Positions 24,672 to 34,221 of a stretch of 64,000 bases of DNA are shown one piece after another (within the stretch, counting starts at the first letter, position 1; every line of letters begins with the position of its first letter). Origin of the DNA: Thermus thermamylovorans (GTDB lineage: Bacteria > Deinococcota > Deinococci > Deinococcales > Thermaceae); contig NZ_SIJL01000001.1 of the NCBI RefSeq assembly GCF_004307015.1, positions 1 through 64,000 on the forward strand, written 5' to 3'. The position numbers and the translations under genes were made by a program. Under the pieces are notes generated by a model, which made no database searches, was not told the origin of the DNA, and worked only from the letters and a program-made list of their open reading frames with translations.

Positions 24672-26876
24672 TCAGACCAGAAGCTCCTCCACCTCGTGGA
24701 AGGTGAGGCGGCCCTCCTCCACCCCCACGTGGAGCTGGCCGCTGGGCTTCTTCAGGAGGGCCAGGGAGAGGGGGTCTTCGATGCGCTCCCGGATCACCCC
24801 GCGGATGGCCCGGGCGCTGCCCGTCTTGGGGGCCTGCTCCACCACGAAGCGGGCCACCTCGGGGCCGAAGCTCACGGCGATCTCCCGGGACCTGAGCTCC
24901 TTTTGGATATCTTCCAGCATGAGCCGGGCCACCTGCACCAGCTCCTCCTCGGTGAGGGGGCGGAAGCGGATGACCTCGTCCAGGCGGTCCAGGAACTCGG
25001 GGGTGAAGAGGGCCTTGAGGGGGGACTCGGTGTCCACCTCCTTGGCGGTGAAGCCGATGGCCGGGCCCACGTTGTAGCCGGTGTTGGAGGTCATGATGAG
25101 GATGACCCGGCGGAAGTCCACGGTGCGGCCCATGCCGTCGGTGAGGCGGCCCTCGTCCAGGACCTGCAGGAAGGTGTTGTACACGTCGGGGTGGGCCTTC
25201 TCGATCTCGTCCAGGAGGACCACGCTGAAGGGCTGGCGGCGCACCGCCTCCGTGAGGCGTCCCCCCTGCTCGTAGCCCACGTAGCCGGGGGGAGCCCCGA
25301 TGAGCTTGGAGATGGAGTGGGGCTCCTGGAACTCGGACATATCAAAGCGGACGAGGGCCCGCTCCGAGCCGAAGAGGACCTCGGCCAGGGCCTTGGCCAG
25401 CTGGGTCTTGCCCACCCCGCTCTGCCCCACGAAGAGGAAGCTGGCCGCCACCCGGGTCCTCCCCCCAAGGCCCACCCGGGCCCGGCGGAGGGCGCTCGCC
25501 AGGGCGCGGATGGCCTCCTCCTGGCCCACCACCCGCTTCCCGAGCTCCTCCTCCAGGTGCATGAGCTTCTCGTCGTCCTTGTCGTCGGTGTAGATCCCCC
25601 CCCAGGAGTCCACCACTGCCTCCAGGTCTTCCCGGGTGACCGTGGGGGTGCCGTCCTCCTCCTCGGCCACGGGCAGGCCCAGGGAGGCGTTGAGGCGCAC
25701 CCGGCTCGCCGCCTCGTCGATGAGGTCGATGGCCTTGTCGGGAAAGTTGCGCCCGGGGAGGGAGCGGATGCCGATCTTCACGGAAAGCTCCAGGATCTCG
25801 TCGGGGATGATGACCCCGTGGTGGGCCTCGTAGCGGGGCCTTAGCCCTTTCAGGATCTCCAGGGTCTCCTCCGGGGAGGGCTCCAGGACGATCACCGGCT
25901 GGAAGCGCCTCTCCAGGGCGGCGTCCTTTTCGATGTAGCGGTGGTACTCCCCGGTGGTCGTGGCCCCGATCACCTGGATCTCCCCCCGGGCCAGGGCGGG
26001 CTTGAGGATGTTGGCCGCGTCCAGGGTGCCCTCCGCCCCCCCGGCCCCGATCAGGGTGTGAAGCTCGTCGATGAAGGCGATGACCTTGGCGTTCTTGAGC
26101 TCCTCGATGATCTGGCGCAGGCGCTCCTCGAACTCCCCCCGGTACTTGGTGCCCGCCACCACCCCGGCCAGGTCGATGGCCACCACCCGGGCCCCCCGCA
26201 GGATGGGGGGCACCCGCCCCTCCACGATGGCCTGGGCCAGGCCCTCCACGATGGCCGTCTTGCCCACCCCGGGGTCGCCGATGAGGACGGGGTTGTTCTT
26301 GGTGCGCCGGGCCAGGATCTGGATCACCCGGTTGATCTCCTCCTGGCGGCCGATCACCGGGTCCAGCTTCCCTTCCCGGGCCTCCTTGGTGAGGTCGCGG
26401 CCGTACTCGTCCAGGAAGGGGGTGTTCACCGGCTTTTCCCGCTCGCGGCCCTCGGCCATGGAGAGCACCCGCCAGCGGATGGCGTCTACGTCCTTGGCGA
26501 AGTGGGAGAGGATGCGGTAGGCGATCCCGTCCCCCTCGCGGATGATGCCCAGGAGGATGTGCTCCGTGCCGATCACGGGGGCCCCCATGTTGCGGGCCTC
26601 GGCGCTGGCCAGCTCCATGACCCGCCGGGCCCGGGGGGTGATGGCCGGGGGCTCCCCGGTGCGGCTCCCCTCGCCCCGGCCCACCAGCTCCTCCACCATG
26701 CGGCGCATGGCCTCGAGGCTCGCCCCGTACTCCTGGAGGATGCGGGCCGCGGTACCCCCCTCGCGCATCAGGCCCAGGAGGAGGTGCTCCGGGCCGATCA
26801 TGGAGTGGCCTAAGCGGCTCCCCTCCTCCCTGGCGTAGTGGAAGACCAGCCTGGCGCGGTCGTCGTACCTGTTCAT
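24672..26876 (-). CDS. clpC: ATP-dependent Clp protease ATP-binding subunit (ClpC/ClpA type)
   Basis: 734-residue AAA+ unfoldase: two N-terminal Clp repeats ([14 protein letters not shown] and [14 protein letters not shown]), AAA-1 ([19 protein letters not shown]) and AAA-2 ([28 protein letters not shown]). The linker between the AAA domains is very short ([19 protein letters not shown]), so the coiled-coil M-domain of typical ClpC, to which MecA/McsB bind, is missing, as in ClpA. A loop with GF (IGFTAKEVD) could dock on ClpP. Two tandem ATGs; the second (26876) is better spaced from GAGGGG. Confidence 0.93.
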   Translation of the reverse strand: MNRYDDRARLVFHYAREEGSRLGHSMIGPEHLLLGLMREGGTAARILQEYGASLEAMRRMVEELVGRGEGSRTGEPPAITPRARRVMELASAEARNMGAPVIGTEHILLGIIREGDGIAYRILSHFAKDVDAIRWRVLSMAEGREREKPVNTPFLDEYGRDLTKEAREGKLDPVIGRQEEINRVIQILARRTKNNPVLIGDPGVGKTAIVEGLAQAIVEGRVPPILRGARVVAIDLAGVVAGTKYRGEFEERLRQIIEELKNAKVIAFIDELHTLIGAGGAEGTLDAANILKPALARGEIQVIGATTTGEYHRYIEKDAALERRFQPVIVLEPSPEETLEILKGLRPRYEAHHGVIIPDEILELSVKIGIRSLPGRNFPDKAIDLIDEAASRVRLNASLGLPVAEEEDGTPTVTREDLEAVVDSWGGIYTDDKDDEKLMHLEEELGKRVVGQEEAIRALASALRRARVGLGGRTRVAASFLFVGQSGVGKTQLAKALAEVLFGSERALVRFDMSEFQEPHSISKLIGAPPGYVGYEQGGRLTEAVRRQPFSVVLLDEIEKAHPDVYNTFLQVLDEGRLTDGMGRTVDFRRVILIMTSNTGYNVGPAIGFTAKEVDTESPLKALFTPEFLDRLDEVIRFRPLTEEELVQVARLMLEDIQKELRSREIAVSFGPEVARFVVEQAPKTGSARAIRGVIRERIEDPLSLALLKKPSGQLHVGVEEGRLTFHEVEELLV

Positions 26877-26894
26877 CATCCCCCTCTACCCCAG

Positions 26895-26900
26895 ATTCTA
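26895..26900 (-). promoter_or_regulatory. -10 element of the clpC operon
   Basis: TAGAAT on the minus strand, 18 nt before the clpC start. No good -35 and no CIRCE or CtsR-like repeat visible. Confidence 0.5.
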
Positions 26901-26976
26901 GCGTATGGCGGCGGGGAGGGTGGGGTTTGCGCCCAGGGTCACCTTGGCCGCCCCGCCTGCCTGGCCTTCCCCCTTG

Positions 26977-26982
26977 TAAGAT
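26977..26982 (+). promoter_or_regulatory. -10 element of glyQS, with leader hairpin
   Basis: TAAGAT, 39 nt upstream of the ATG. The leader contains a GGGGCC-TTG-GGCCCC hairpin (26993-27007) followed by GGGGAGGG as ribosome binding site. No T-box features are visible. Confidence 0.45.
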
Positions 26983-27021
26983 GCCCCATATCGGGGGCCT
27001 TGGGCCCCTTGGGGAGGGACG

Positions 27022-28542
27022 ATGCCGGCGAGCACCCTTGACGAGCTGGTGGCGCTTTGCAAGCGGCGGGGGTTCATCTTCCAGGGCTCGGAGATCTACG
27101 GGGGCCTGCAGGGCACCTACGACTACGGGCCTTTGGGGGTGGAGCTCAAGAACAACCTGAAGCAGGCCTGGTGGCGACGGAACGTCTACGAAAGGGACGA
27201 CATGGAGGGCCTGGACGCCAGCGTCCTCACCCACCGCCTGGTCCTCCACTATTCCGGCCACGAGGCCACCTTCGCCGACCCCATGGCGGACAACCGCCTC
27301 ACCCAGAAACGTTACCGCCTGGACCACCTCCTCAAGGAGCAGCCGGAAGGGGTGCTCCGCAGGCTTTACCGGACCATGGAGGCGGAGGAAGGGGATCTCC
27401 ACGCCCTGGTCCAGGCCATGATGCGGGCCCCGGAACGGGCCGGGGGGGCCATGACCGCGGCTGGGGTCCTGGACCCGGCCAGCGGGGAACCGGGGGACTG
27501 GACCCCGCCCCGCTACTTCAACATGATGTTCAAGACCTATGTGGGCCCGGTGGAGGAAGAAGCCGCTTTGGCCTACCTGCGCCCGGAGACCGCCCAGGGC
27601 ATCTTCGTCAACTTCAAAAACGTCCTGGACAGCACCAGCCGCAAGCTCCCCTTCGGCATCGCCCAGATCGGCAAGGCCTTCCGCAACGAGATCACCCCCA
27701 GGAACTTCATCTTCCGGGTGCGGGAGTTCGAGCAGATGGAGATCGAGTACTTCGTCCGCCCCGGGGAGGACGAGGGCTGGCACCGCTACTGGGTGGAGGA
27801 AAGGCTTCGCTGGTGGCAGGAGATGGGCCTAAGCCGGGAGAACCTGGTGCCCTACCAGCAGCCTCCTGAGGAGCTCGCCCACTACGCCAAGGCCACGGTG
27901 GACCTCCTCTACCGCTTCCCCCACGGCCTGGAGGAGCTGGAGGGGATCGCCAACCGCACGGACTTCGACCTGGGGAGCCACACCAAGGACCAGGAGGAGC
28001 TTGGCATCAGCGCCCGGGTGCTCAAAAACGCGCACTCCACCGCCCGCCTCGCCTACCGCGACCCCGACACCGGCAAGTGGTTCGTGCCCTACGTGATCGA
28101 GCCCTCCGCCGGGGTGGACCGGGGGGTCCTGGCCCTCCTGGCCGAGGCCTTCACCCGGGAGGAGCTTCCGAGCGGGGAGGAGCGCATTGTCCTAAAGCTT
28201 AAGCCCCAGCTCGCCCCCATTAAGGCCGCGGTCATCCCCCTGGCCAGGAACCGCCCGGAGATTACCGGCTACGCCAAGGCCCTCAAGGCCCGCCTCCAGG
28301 CTCTGGGCCTTGGGCGCATCCTTTACGAGGACACCGGCAACATCGGCAAAGCCTACCGCCGCCACGACGAGGTGGGCACCCCCTTCGCCATCACCGTCGA
28401 CTACGACACCATCGGCCAGAGCAAGGACGGAACCACCCGGCTCAAGGACACGGTGACGGTGCGGGACCGGGACACCATGGAGCAGATCCGGCTCCACGTG
28501 GACGAGCTGGAGGGGTTTTTGCGGGAGAGGCTCAGCTGGTAA
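27022..28542 (+). CDS. glyQS: Glycyl-tRNA synthetase (single-chain, alpha2 type)
   Basis: 506-residue class II synthetase, identical in length to the characterised Thermus enzyme. Class II motifs: motif 1 around [17 protein letters not shown]; motif 2 [25 protein letters not shown]; motif 3 near [10 protein letters not shown]. Charges tRNA-Gly in the cytosol. The anticodon-binding domain occupies the C-terminal ~130 residues. Followed 13 bp later by the DUF6883 gene on the same strand, so possibly co-transcribed. Confidence 0.95.
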   Translation: MPASTLDELVALCKRRGFIFQGSEIYGGLQGTYDYGPLGVELKNNLKQAWWRRNVYERDDMEGLDASVLTHRLVLHYSGHEATFADPMADNRLTQKRYRLDHLLKEQPEGVLRRLYRTMEAEEGDLHALVQAMMRAPERAGGAMTAAGVLDPASGEPGDWTPPRYFNMMFKTYVGPVEEEAALAYLRPETAQGIFVNFKNVLDSTSRKLPFGIAQIGKAFRNEITPRNFIFRVREFEQMEIEYFVRPGEDEGWHRYWVEERLRWWQEMGLSRENLVPYQQPPEELAHYAKATVDLLYRFPHGLEELEGIANRTDFDLGSHTKDQEELGISARVLKNAHSTARLAYRDPDTGKWFVPYVIEPSAGVDRGVLALLAEAFTREELPSGEERIVLKLKPQLAPIKAAVIPLARNRPEITGYAKALKARLQALGLGRILYEDTGNIGKAYRRHDEVGTPFAITVDYDTIGQSKDGTTRLKDTVTVRDRDTMEQIRLHVDELEGFLRERLSW

Positions 28543-28555
28543 GTCCCTACCCAGA

Positions 28556-28882
28556 ATGCGCTTTGTCGTCCCCTGGACCAAGCTCACGGAGTACCTGCTC
28601 AATCCCCGTCATCCCGAGGGGGGCAGTAAGGCGTGGCTTTTCTTGGCCAAAGGCTTTTCTCCCCAGGCCCCGGAGGTGCTGGAGGAGGCGCTCCAAAGGC
28701 ACGCCCTTCAGGCAGAGGAGGTAACGCGGAGGCCTGGCTTTAGGGGGCAAGGAGAGGTGCTGGTGCTCAGGGGGCCTGTGGCTTGTCCCAAAGGTTCCCT
28801 TCTTCTGCAAAGCGTTTGGTATCGTGGGGAAGGAGAGGAAGCTTTTCGGTTGGTGACGGCTTACCCGTGGAGGGGAAGATGA
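28556..28882 (+). CDS. DUF6883-like small protein
   Basis: 108 residues. The pattern [22 protein letters not shown] near the N-terminus, a mid-region [10 protein letters not shown] and the C-terminal [20 protein letters not shown] match the DUF6883 layout (KI..YLL-P.HP.G.SKA ... SVW ... LVTAYP). DUF6883 occurs as a free-standing protein and as a domain in polymorphic toxins; no enzymatic activity can be read from it. It overlaps the DUF4926-like gene by 4 bp, which suggests a two-protein module. Assigned from memory of the family pattern. Confidence 0.6.
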   Translation: MRFVVPWTKLTEYLLNPRHPEGGSKAWLFLAKGFSPQAPEVLEEALQRHALQAEEVTRRPGFRGQGEVLVLRGPVACPKGSLLLQSVWYRGEGEEAFRLVTAYPWRGR

Positions 28883-29109
28883 TTCGCGAGCACGACCTGG
28901 TGGTGCTGAAACGGGACCGCGAGGAAGTTGGCCTCGAGGCGGGGGACGTGGGCACGGTGGTGCTGGTCTACCCCCAGGGGGGCTACATGGTGGAGTTCGT
29001 GGACCATCGGGGGAATACCCTGGCCCTCCTGGATCTGGCGGAAGAGGAGGTCTCGCCCCTGGAAGGCCCGGCCCTGCTTCGGGCCAAGGCCCCAGGTGGG
29101 CATGCGTAA
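28879..29109 (+). CDS. DUF4926-like small protein
   Basis: 76 residues, all beta: [13 protein letters not shown]...[25 protein letters not shown]. The D-x-V ... L..GD.GT.V......Y.VEF pattern matches DUF4926, a small SH3-like barrel family often encoded beside DUF6883. ATG overlaps the upstream stop by 4 bp (ATGA) with GGAGGGGA as ribosome binding site. The likely role is partner, perhaps antidote, of the DUF6883 protein, but this is inference from gene order. Confidence 0.6.
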   Translation: MIREHDLVVLKRDREEVGLEAGDVGTVVLVYPQGGYMVEFVDHRGNTLALLDLAEEEVSPLEGPALLRAKAPGGHA

Positions 29110-29156
29110 GGAGCGTCGGGCATGTGGACGATTCGCGTTCAAAGGGGAGGGCGGGC

Positions 29157-30152
29157 ATGAGGGTGGCGGTGGTGGGGGCCACGGGGGCCGTGGGGCGGGA
29201 GATCCTCAAGGCCCTCGAGGCCCGTAACTTTCCCTTGAGCGAACTGAGGCTGTACGCCTCCCCCCGCTCCGCGGGGGCGAGGCTCCCCTTCCGAGGGGAG
29301 GAGCTCCCCGTGGAGCCCCTTCCCGAGGGGCCCTTGCCCGCCGATTTGGTCTTAGCAAGCGCCGGGGGAAGCCTCTCCAAGGCCCTGGCCCCGGTCTGGG
29401 CGGAGGGCGGGGCCTTGGTGGTGGACAACTCCAGCGCCTTCCGCTACGAGCCCCACGTGCCCCTGGTGGTGCCCGAGGTGAACCGCGAGGAGATCTTCCG
29501 GCACCAGGGGATCATCGCCAACCCCAACTGCACCACCGCCATCCTGGCCATGGCCCTCTGGCCTCTGCACCAGGCTTTCCGGGCCAAAAGGGTCATCGTG
29601 GCCACCTACCAGGCGGCGAGCGGCGCCGGGGCCAAGGGGATGGAGGAGCTCCTCCTGGAGACCCACCGCTACCTCCACGGGGAGGCCCCCAGGGCCGAGG
29701 TCTTCGCCCACCCCCTGCCCTTCAACGTCCTCCCCCACATCGACGCCTTCCAGGAAAACGGCTACACCCGGGAGGAGATGAAGGTGGTGTGGGAGACCCA
29801 CAAGATCTTCGGGGATGCCTCCCTCCGCATCAGCGCCACCGCGGTGCGGGTGCCCACCCTGAGGGCCCACGCGGAGGCGGTGAGCGTGGAGTTCGAGCGC
29901 CCCGTCACCCCGGAGGCGGCCCGGGAGGTCCTGGCCCAGGCCCCCGGGGTGGAGGTGGTGGACGAGCCCCAGGCCCGGCGCTACCCCATGCCCCTCACGG
30001 CCAGCGGCAAGTGGGCGGTGGAGGTGGGCAGGATCCGGGGAAGCCTGGCCTTTGAAAACGGCCTGGACTTCTTCGTGGTGGGGGACCAGCTCCTGAAGGG
30101 GGCGGCCCTGAACGCGGTGCAGATCGCCGAGGAGTGGCTCAAGGGGCCTTAG
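29157..30152 (+). CDS. asd: Aspartate-semialdehyde dehydrogenase
   Basis: 331 residues. Reduces aspartyl phosphate to aspartate semialdehyde with NADPH, the branch point to Lys, Met, Thr and Ile. N-terminal GATGAVGRE dinucleotide loop, active-site [10 protein letters not shown] with catalytic Cys, and the [10 protein letters not shown] segment with substrate-binding Arg; a late His (RAHAEAV) is the usual base. Length is that of the bacterial enzyme. ATG preceded by GGGGAGGG. Confidence 0.95.
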   Translation: MRVAVVGATGAVGREILKALEARNFPLSELRLYASPRSAGARLPFRGEELPVEPLPEGPLPADLVLASAGGSLSKALAPVWAEGGALVVDNSSAFRYEPHVPLVVPEVNREEIFRHQGIIANPNCTTAILAMALWPLHQAFRAKRVIVATYQAASGAGAKGMEELLLETHRYLHGEAPRAEVFAHPLPFNVLPHIDAFQENGYTREEMKVVWETHKIFGDASLRISATAVRVPTLRAHAEAVSVEFERPVTPEAAREVLAQAPGVEVVDEPQARRYPMPLTASGKWAVEVGRIRGSLAFENGLDFFVVGDQLLKGAALNAVQIAEEWLKGP

Positions 30153-30170
30153 GGCTTCGGGAGGTCCTTT

Positions 30171-30208
30171 CCCCCGGGGTTGACAACCCGGGGGATTCCC
30201 TTTATGAT
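30171..30208 (+). promoter_or_regulatory. Promoter of the LacI-family gene, overlapping a GC dyad
   Basis: TTGACA (30180-30185), 17-bp spacer, TATGAT (30203-30208): the best consensus promoter in the window. The -35 sits at the centre of an inverted repeat (CCCCCGGGGTTG / CAACCCGGGGG, 30171-30194). The repeat may be the asd terminator, the LacI-family operator for autoregulation, or both. Confidence 0.75.
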
Positions 30209-30235
30209 GGCTTCCAAATCGTTTTGGAGGACGCC

Positions 30236-31252
30236 GTGCGCCTTAAGGACCTCGCCGCCCATCTTGGCCTTTCGGTAACCACGGTTTCCCGCGCCCTGGC
30301 CGGTTACACGGACGTGGCTCCCGCAACCCGGAGGCGGGTCCTCGAGGCTGCCAAGGCCCTGGGCTACCGCCCCCATCCCTTGGCCCAGCGCCTGCGCAGG
30401 GGGCGCACGGAAGCAGTGGGGGTGGTTATCCCAGCCCCCAAAGGGCAGTTTGCTGACCCCTTTTTCCTGGAGCTTCTTACGGGCCTTGGGGAAGCCTTGG
30501 GGGAAGTGGGGTTAGACCTCCTGGTCACCGCCTGCCCACCTGGACCGGAGGAACTGGTCTGCTATCACCACCTGGTGGAGGGGCGGCGGGTAGACGCCTT
30601 GGTGGTGGCCCGCACTCGTGTGCAGGACGAGAGGATCCTCTACCTTCTGGAAAAGGGCTTTCCCTTCGTAGCCCACGGCAGAAGCCAGGGGGTGGCGGAG
30701 CCCTTTCCCTTCCTGGACATGGACGGCACCCTGGGGTTCTACCGGGCCACGGTCCACCTTTTGGAACAGGGCCACCGACGGATCGCCTTCATCGGTGCCC
30801 CTCCGATGTTCAACTTCGCCCGGCACCGGCTCGAAGGATACCTCTGGGCTGTGAGGGAGGCAGGGTTGGAGCCTCCGATGGGCTACCTCCGGCAGGGGGA
30901 TCTCACGGAAGAGGGAGGGCTACGGGCTGCGGAGGCCCTCTTGGACCTCCCTGAGCCCCCTACCGCCATCCTAGCTGCCACGGACCGCATGGCCTGGGGG
31001 GTCCTGCATGCCCTTAAGAAGCGGGGTCTCAGGCCGGGGCGGGATGTTTCCCTCATCGGCTACGATGACCTGCCCTTTAGCCGCTATACCGATCCCCCCC
31101 TTTCCACCCTGCGCCAGCCCTTTAGGGAGGAGGGGCGTCGGCTGGTGGAGCTGCTCCTGGGTCGCCTCGAGGGGCAGCCCGTGGCGGAACTCCAGGAGGT
31201 TTGGGTGCCGGAGCTGGTGCTTAGGAGTACGGACGGTCCGGCCCCTGCGTGA
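30236..31252 (+). CDS. LacI-family transcriptional regulator
   Basis: 338 residues. N-terminal helix-turn-helix and hinge (VRLKDLAAHLGLSVTTVSRALAG) and a periplasmic-binding-protein-like effector domain (VGVVIPAPKGQFADPFF..., later PTAILAATDRMAWGVLHAL and ISLIGYDDLPFSRY-like VSLIGYDDLPF). It should repress the adjacent ABC/GH63 genes and release on binding the imported solute or its hydrolysis product. GTG start at 30236 with TTGGAGG upstream; an in-frame ATG at 30134 would lie upstream of the promoter. Confidence 0.92.
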   Translation: MRLKDLAAHLGLSVTTVSRALAGYTDVAPATRRRVLEAAKALGYRPHPLAQRLRRGRTEAVGVVIPAPKGQFADPFFLELLTGLGEALGEVGLDLLVTACPPGPEELVCYHHLVEGRRVDALVVARTRVQDERILYLLEKGFPFVAHGRSQGVAEPFPFLDMDGTLGFYRATVHLLEQGHRRIAFIGAPPMFNFARHRLEGYLWAVREAGLEPPMGYLRQGDLTEEGGLRAAEALLDLPEPPTAILAATDRMAWGVLHALKKRGLRPGRDVSLIGYDDLPFSRYTDPPLSTLRQPFREEGRRLVELLLGRLEGQPVAELQEVWVPELVLRSTDGPAPA

Positions 31253-31259
31253 CCCCTAG

Positions 31260-31281
31260 GCCGGGCGGGGTAAGGCCCGGC
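31260..31281 (+). promoter_or_regulatory. Stem-loop between the regulator and the binding-protein gene
   Basis: GCCGGGC / GCCCGGC, perfect 7-bp stem with an 8-nt loop, 15 bp before the binding-protein ATG. No T tract. It could be an operator for the LacI-family protein or an mRNA element favouring the binding protein over the regulator. Confidence 0.4.
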
Positions 31282-31296
31282 GGAAGGAGGTTTGGG

Positions 31297-32559
31297 ATGC
31301 GGTGGTTGGCTATAAGTGTGGTTTTCGCGAGCTTCGCCTTGGGCCAAGGCACTGTGGTCTTCCTTTCCACCCAGCTCAGGCCCCTGGAAGAGGCCCAAAA
31401 GATGCGCCAGGTAATCCTGCGGGACTTTCCAGGCCGGGTGGAGTTCATTCCAGAGGACACGGGGCCCTTTACCGATCGGGTTTTGGCCGAGGCCAGAGCG
31501 GGCCGGGTAACCATCAGCCTTTTGGGAGGGTTACACGGGGACTTTCCCCCCTTTTTGGTGGCTGGGGCCTTGGATCCCCTGGACGATTTCCTGCCCCGCT
31601 TGGCCGAGCGCCGCTTTCCCCAGGCCTTTTTGAATCTGGCCAAGCTGGGCACGGGAAACACCTACTACGTTCCCTGGATGCAGGCTACCTACATCATGGT
31701 GGCCCACCGGGAGGCTCTAAGGTACCTTCCTCCCCGGGCGGACCTGAACGCCCTCACCTACTCCCAGCTCCGGGAGTGGGCAGCTAACCTGCAGCAAGCC
31801 ACAGGGAGGCGGCTTCTGGGCTTTCCGGCAGGGCCCAGAGGACTGATGCACCGCTTCTTCCAGGGCTACCTTTACCCCGCCTACACCGCGAGTGCCGTGG
31901 TGAAGTACCGGAGCCAGGAGGCCGAGGCTATGTGGCGGGAGTTTCGGGAGCTTTGGCGCTACGTTAACCCCCAGTCCACCACCTATGACTTCATGCAGGA
32001 ACCTCTCCTGGCCGGGGAAGTTTGGGTGGCTTGGGACCACACGGCGAGGCTCTTGGAGGCCCTGCGGCAGCGTCCCCAGGATTTCGTGGCTTTCCCCGCG
32101 CCCATCGGCCCCAGGGGTAGGGGCTTCATGCCTGTACTGGCGGGGCTTGCCGTGCCCAAGGGGGCTCCCAACCGCACGGGGGCCTTAGAACTCGTGGAGT
32201 ACCTGACTCGGCCAGCCGTGCAGCTCACCACCTTGCGGGAGGTGGGCTTCTTCCCGGTGGTGGACGTGCGCCTGCCCCCAGATCTACCCCAGGGTACCCG
32301 TATGGCCGCAGAGGCCATTGCCCGCCAGGCCGGTGGGAGGACCGCTCTGCCCAGCCTCCTTCCTGTAGGTCTTGGCGCCAGGGGTGGGGAGTTCAACAAA
32401 GTCTATATGGATACCTTCGTCCGTACCGTCTTGAGGGGGGAGGACATCCGCCGGGTCCTGGATCAGGAGGCGGCCAATCTGCGCAGGATCATGCAGGAAA
32501 CCGGCGCTCCCTGCTGGGCTCCCGATCCCCCGAGCCCGGGAGCTTGCCCGGTGGAGTAG
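31297..32559 (+). CDS. ABC transporter solute-binding protein (carbohydrate uptake type 1)
   Basis: 420 residues, signal peptide (LAISVVFASFALG), then a family-1 extracellular solute-binding fold. The Cys near the end (APCWAPDPPSPGACP) is not a lipobox; the mature protein is probably soluble or anchored by its uncleaved signal. First gene of a set with two permeases, an ATPase and a GH63 hydrolase, so the ligand is inferred to be a glycosylated small solute such as mannosylglycerate. AAGGAGG precedes the ATG. Codon use is less G/C-biased than the flanks. Confidence 0.88.
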   Translation: MRWLAISVVFASFALGQGTVVFLSTQLRPLEEAQKMRQVILRDFPGRVEFIPEDTGPFTDRVLAEARAGRVTISLLGGLHGDFPPFLVAGALDPLDDFLPRLAERRFPQAFLNLAKLGTGNTYYVPWMQATYIMVAHREALRYLPPRADLNALTYSQLREWAANLQQATGRRLLGFPAGPRGLMHRFFQGYLYPAYTASAVVKYRSQEAEAMWREFRELWRYVNPQSTTYDFMQEPLLAGEVWVAWDHTARLLEALRQRPQDFVAFPAPIGPRGRGFMPVLAGLAVPKGAPNRTGALELVEYLTRPAVQLTTLREVGFFPVVDVRLPPDLPQGTRMAAEAIARQAGGRTALPSLLPVGLGARGGEFNKVYMDTFVRTVLRGEDIRRVLDQEAANLRRIMQETGAPCWAPDPPSPGACPVE

Positions 32560-32562
32560 GCC

Positions 32563-33411
32563 ATGCAGCGGGAGGCCCTTACCCCTTACCTGCTGATCCT
32601 CCCCGCTACCCTTTTCCTCCTCTTCCTCTTTCTCACCCCTTTGGTGGAGGTGGTCCTCCTCTCCTTCCAGGGGGGCGAGGGGTGGGGCCTCCAGGCCTAC
32701 CAGCGGATGGGTAGGGACCTCTACTTCCGGGATGCCCTACGGAACACTCTGTTGCTTACCGCAGTCATCGTTCCCCTCCAGGTGGCCTTGGCCCTGGTTA
32801 TGGCCCTCCTGGTCCAAGGACTTAAGCGGGGACGGGACCTCTTTCTCTACTTTTGGACCCTTCCTTTGGGCATCTCTGACTTAGCGGCGGGTATCGTCTG
32901 GCTCGCCATTTTCACTGAGCGCGGTTACCTGAATACCTTCCTACAAGCTTTGGGGTTGCTGGAGGCGCCCAGGCTGTGGCTTAGCTACGAAACCCCCCTC
33001 TCCCTTTTCCTGGCCGTGGTGGTGGCGGAGGTGTGGCGGGCCACGGCTTTGGTTTTCGTGATCCTGGTAGCGGGGGTACAGCTCATTCCCAAGGAGTATG
33101 GGGAGGCAGCGGAGGTCTTTGGAGCCACCCCCTGGCAGCGTTTTCTGCGGGTTACCCTGCCTCTACTTAAGCCTAGCCTGCAGGCTGCCTTCATCCTCAG
33201 GACCATCCTGGCCTTTGAGGTCTTCGCCGTGGTCCTGGCCTTGGGCGGGCGCAACCTGCCGGTGTTGGCGGGGGAGGCTTATTACTGGTACACCGCGTAC
33301 CAAAACCCACAGGTGGCGGCGGCTTACGCGGTTCTGATCCTCCTCGTTTCCGTACTGGCCACCTTGGCCTACCTTCGTCTCCTTCGGGTGCGGCCGGAGG
33401 TGGGGGGATGA
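32563..33411 (+). CDS. ABC transporter permease (MalF-like)
   Basis: 282 residues, six hydrophobic helices. The cytoplasmic EAA loop reads EAAEVFGATPWQRFLRVTLP near residue 185, which couples to the ATPase. Starts 3 bp after the binding-protein stop and overlaps the next permease by 4 bp, so the products are made together. It is the first of a heterodimeric permease pair. Confidence 0.92.
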   Translation: MQREALTPYLLILPATLFLLFLFLTPLVEVVLLSFQGGEGWGLQAYQRMGRDLYFRDALRNTLLLTAVIVPLQVALALVMALLVQGLKRGRDLFLYFWTLPLGISDLAAGIVWLAIFTERGYLNTFLQALGLLEAPRLWLSYETPLSLFLAVVVAEVWRATALVFVILVAGVQLIPKEYGEAAEVFGATPWQRFLRVTLPLLKPSLQAAFILRTILAFEVFAVVLALGGRNLPVLAGEAYYWYTAYQNPQVAAAYAVLILLVSVLATLAYLRLLRVRPEVGG

Positions 33412-34211
33412 GGTGGGTTGCCCCGGTTTACTACGCCCTGGCCCTTCTTCTGGTCCTTTGGGTTGTGTTCCCCCTCTACCTCCTGGCTTCCCTGGCCTTT
33501 TCCGAGCGCCAAGCGGTTTTCGCGTACCCCAAGCCCCTTTATCCCTCGCCTCTCTCCCTGGAGGTTTTACGGGCCTTCCTAGAGGTGCCCGGCGTGGCCA
33601 AGGCCCTGGGCAACAGCCTGCTAGTGGCCAGCCTTACCCTGCTCCTTTCCCTTCTCCTGGGAGCCCCCGCCGGCTACGCCCTGGCCCGGTACCGCTTCCT
33701 GGGGGCTGACCTTTTCCGGATCCTGGTTCTCCTGACCCGGGCCTTCCCCCTGGCCATCTTGGCCATCCCCTTGGCGGTGCGCTTCATCCGCCTGGGCCTT
33801 TACGACACCCCTTTGGGGGTGGCCCTGGTGCACACCGCCTTGGCCCTACCTTTTGCCGTTCTGGTCACCTACAGCCTTTTCGTGGCTATCCCCAGGGAGC
33901 TGGAAGAGGCTGCCTGGACCTTAGGATGCACCAAGGTCCAGGCCTTCTTCCGGGTGGTCCTGCCCCTGGCCCTTCCGGGGCTTGCCGCCACGGGAATCTT
34001 TGCCTTCATCATCTCCTGGAACGAGGTCTTCGCCGCTACCCTCCTTACCTTGCGGGAAAGGACCCTGACCGCCTTGCTTCTGGCCTTGCTCCACGACTCC
34101 CCTCTGCCCTTTCGCTTTGCCGGGGGGTTTGTCCTGGTGGTTCCGGCCTTGGTCTTTCTCTTTGTCGTGAGGCGCTACCTCTTTGCCCTATTTGGCATCG
34201 CCAGCCGATAG
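33408..34211 (+). CDS. ABC transporter permease (MalG-like)
   Basis: 267 residues, six helices, with EAA motif EEAAWTLGCTKVQAFFRVVLP near residue 163. Second half of the permease heterodimer; ATG overlaps the upstream gene by 4 bp. Typical MalG features include the YALARYRF segment after helix 2. Confidence 0.92.
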   Translation: MRWVAPVYYALALLLVLWVVFPLYLLASLAFSERQAVFAYPKPLYPSPLSLEVLRAFLEVPGVAKALGNSLLVASLTLLLSLLLGAPAGYALARYRFLGADLFRILVLLTRAFPLAILAIPLAVRFIRLGLYDTPLGVALVHTALALPFAVLVTYSLFVAIPRELEEAAWTLGCTKVQAFFRVVLPLALPGLAATGIFAFIISWNEVFAATLLTLRERTLTALLLALLHDSPLPFRFAGGFVLVVPALVFLFVVRRYLFALFGIASR

Positions 34212-34221
34212 GAGGTCAGAT

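Noticed and set aside
26880-27021. T-box or other riboswitch before glyQS
   Set aside because: No specifier loop or T-box sequence is visible; only a 6-bp GGGGCC/GGCCCC hairpin is present.
28993-29009. Start of asd at 29124
   Set aside because: An upstream in-frame start adds 11 residues before the dinucleotide-binding strand; ATG 29157 has GGGGAGGG and begins at the normal [10 protein letters not shown].
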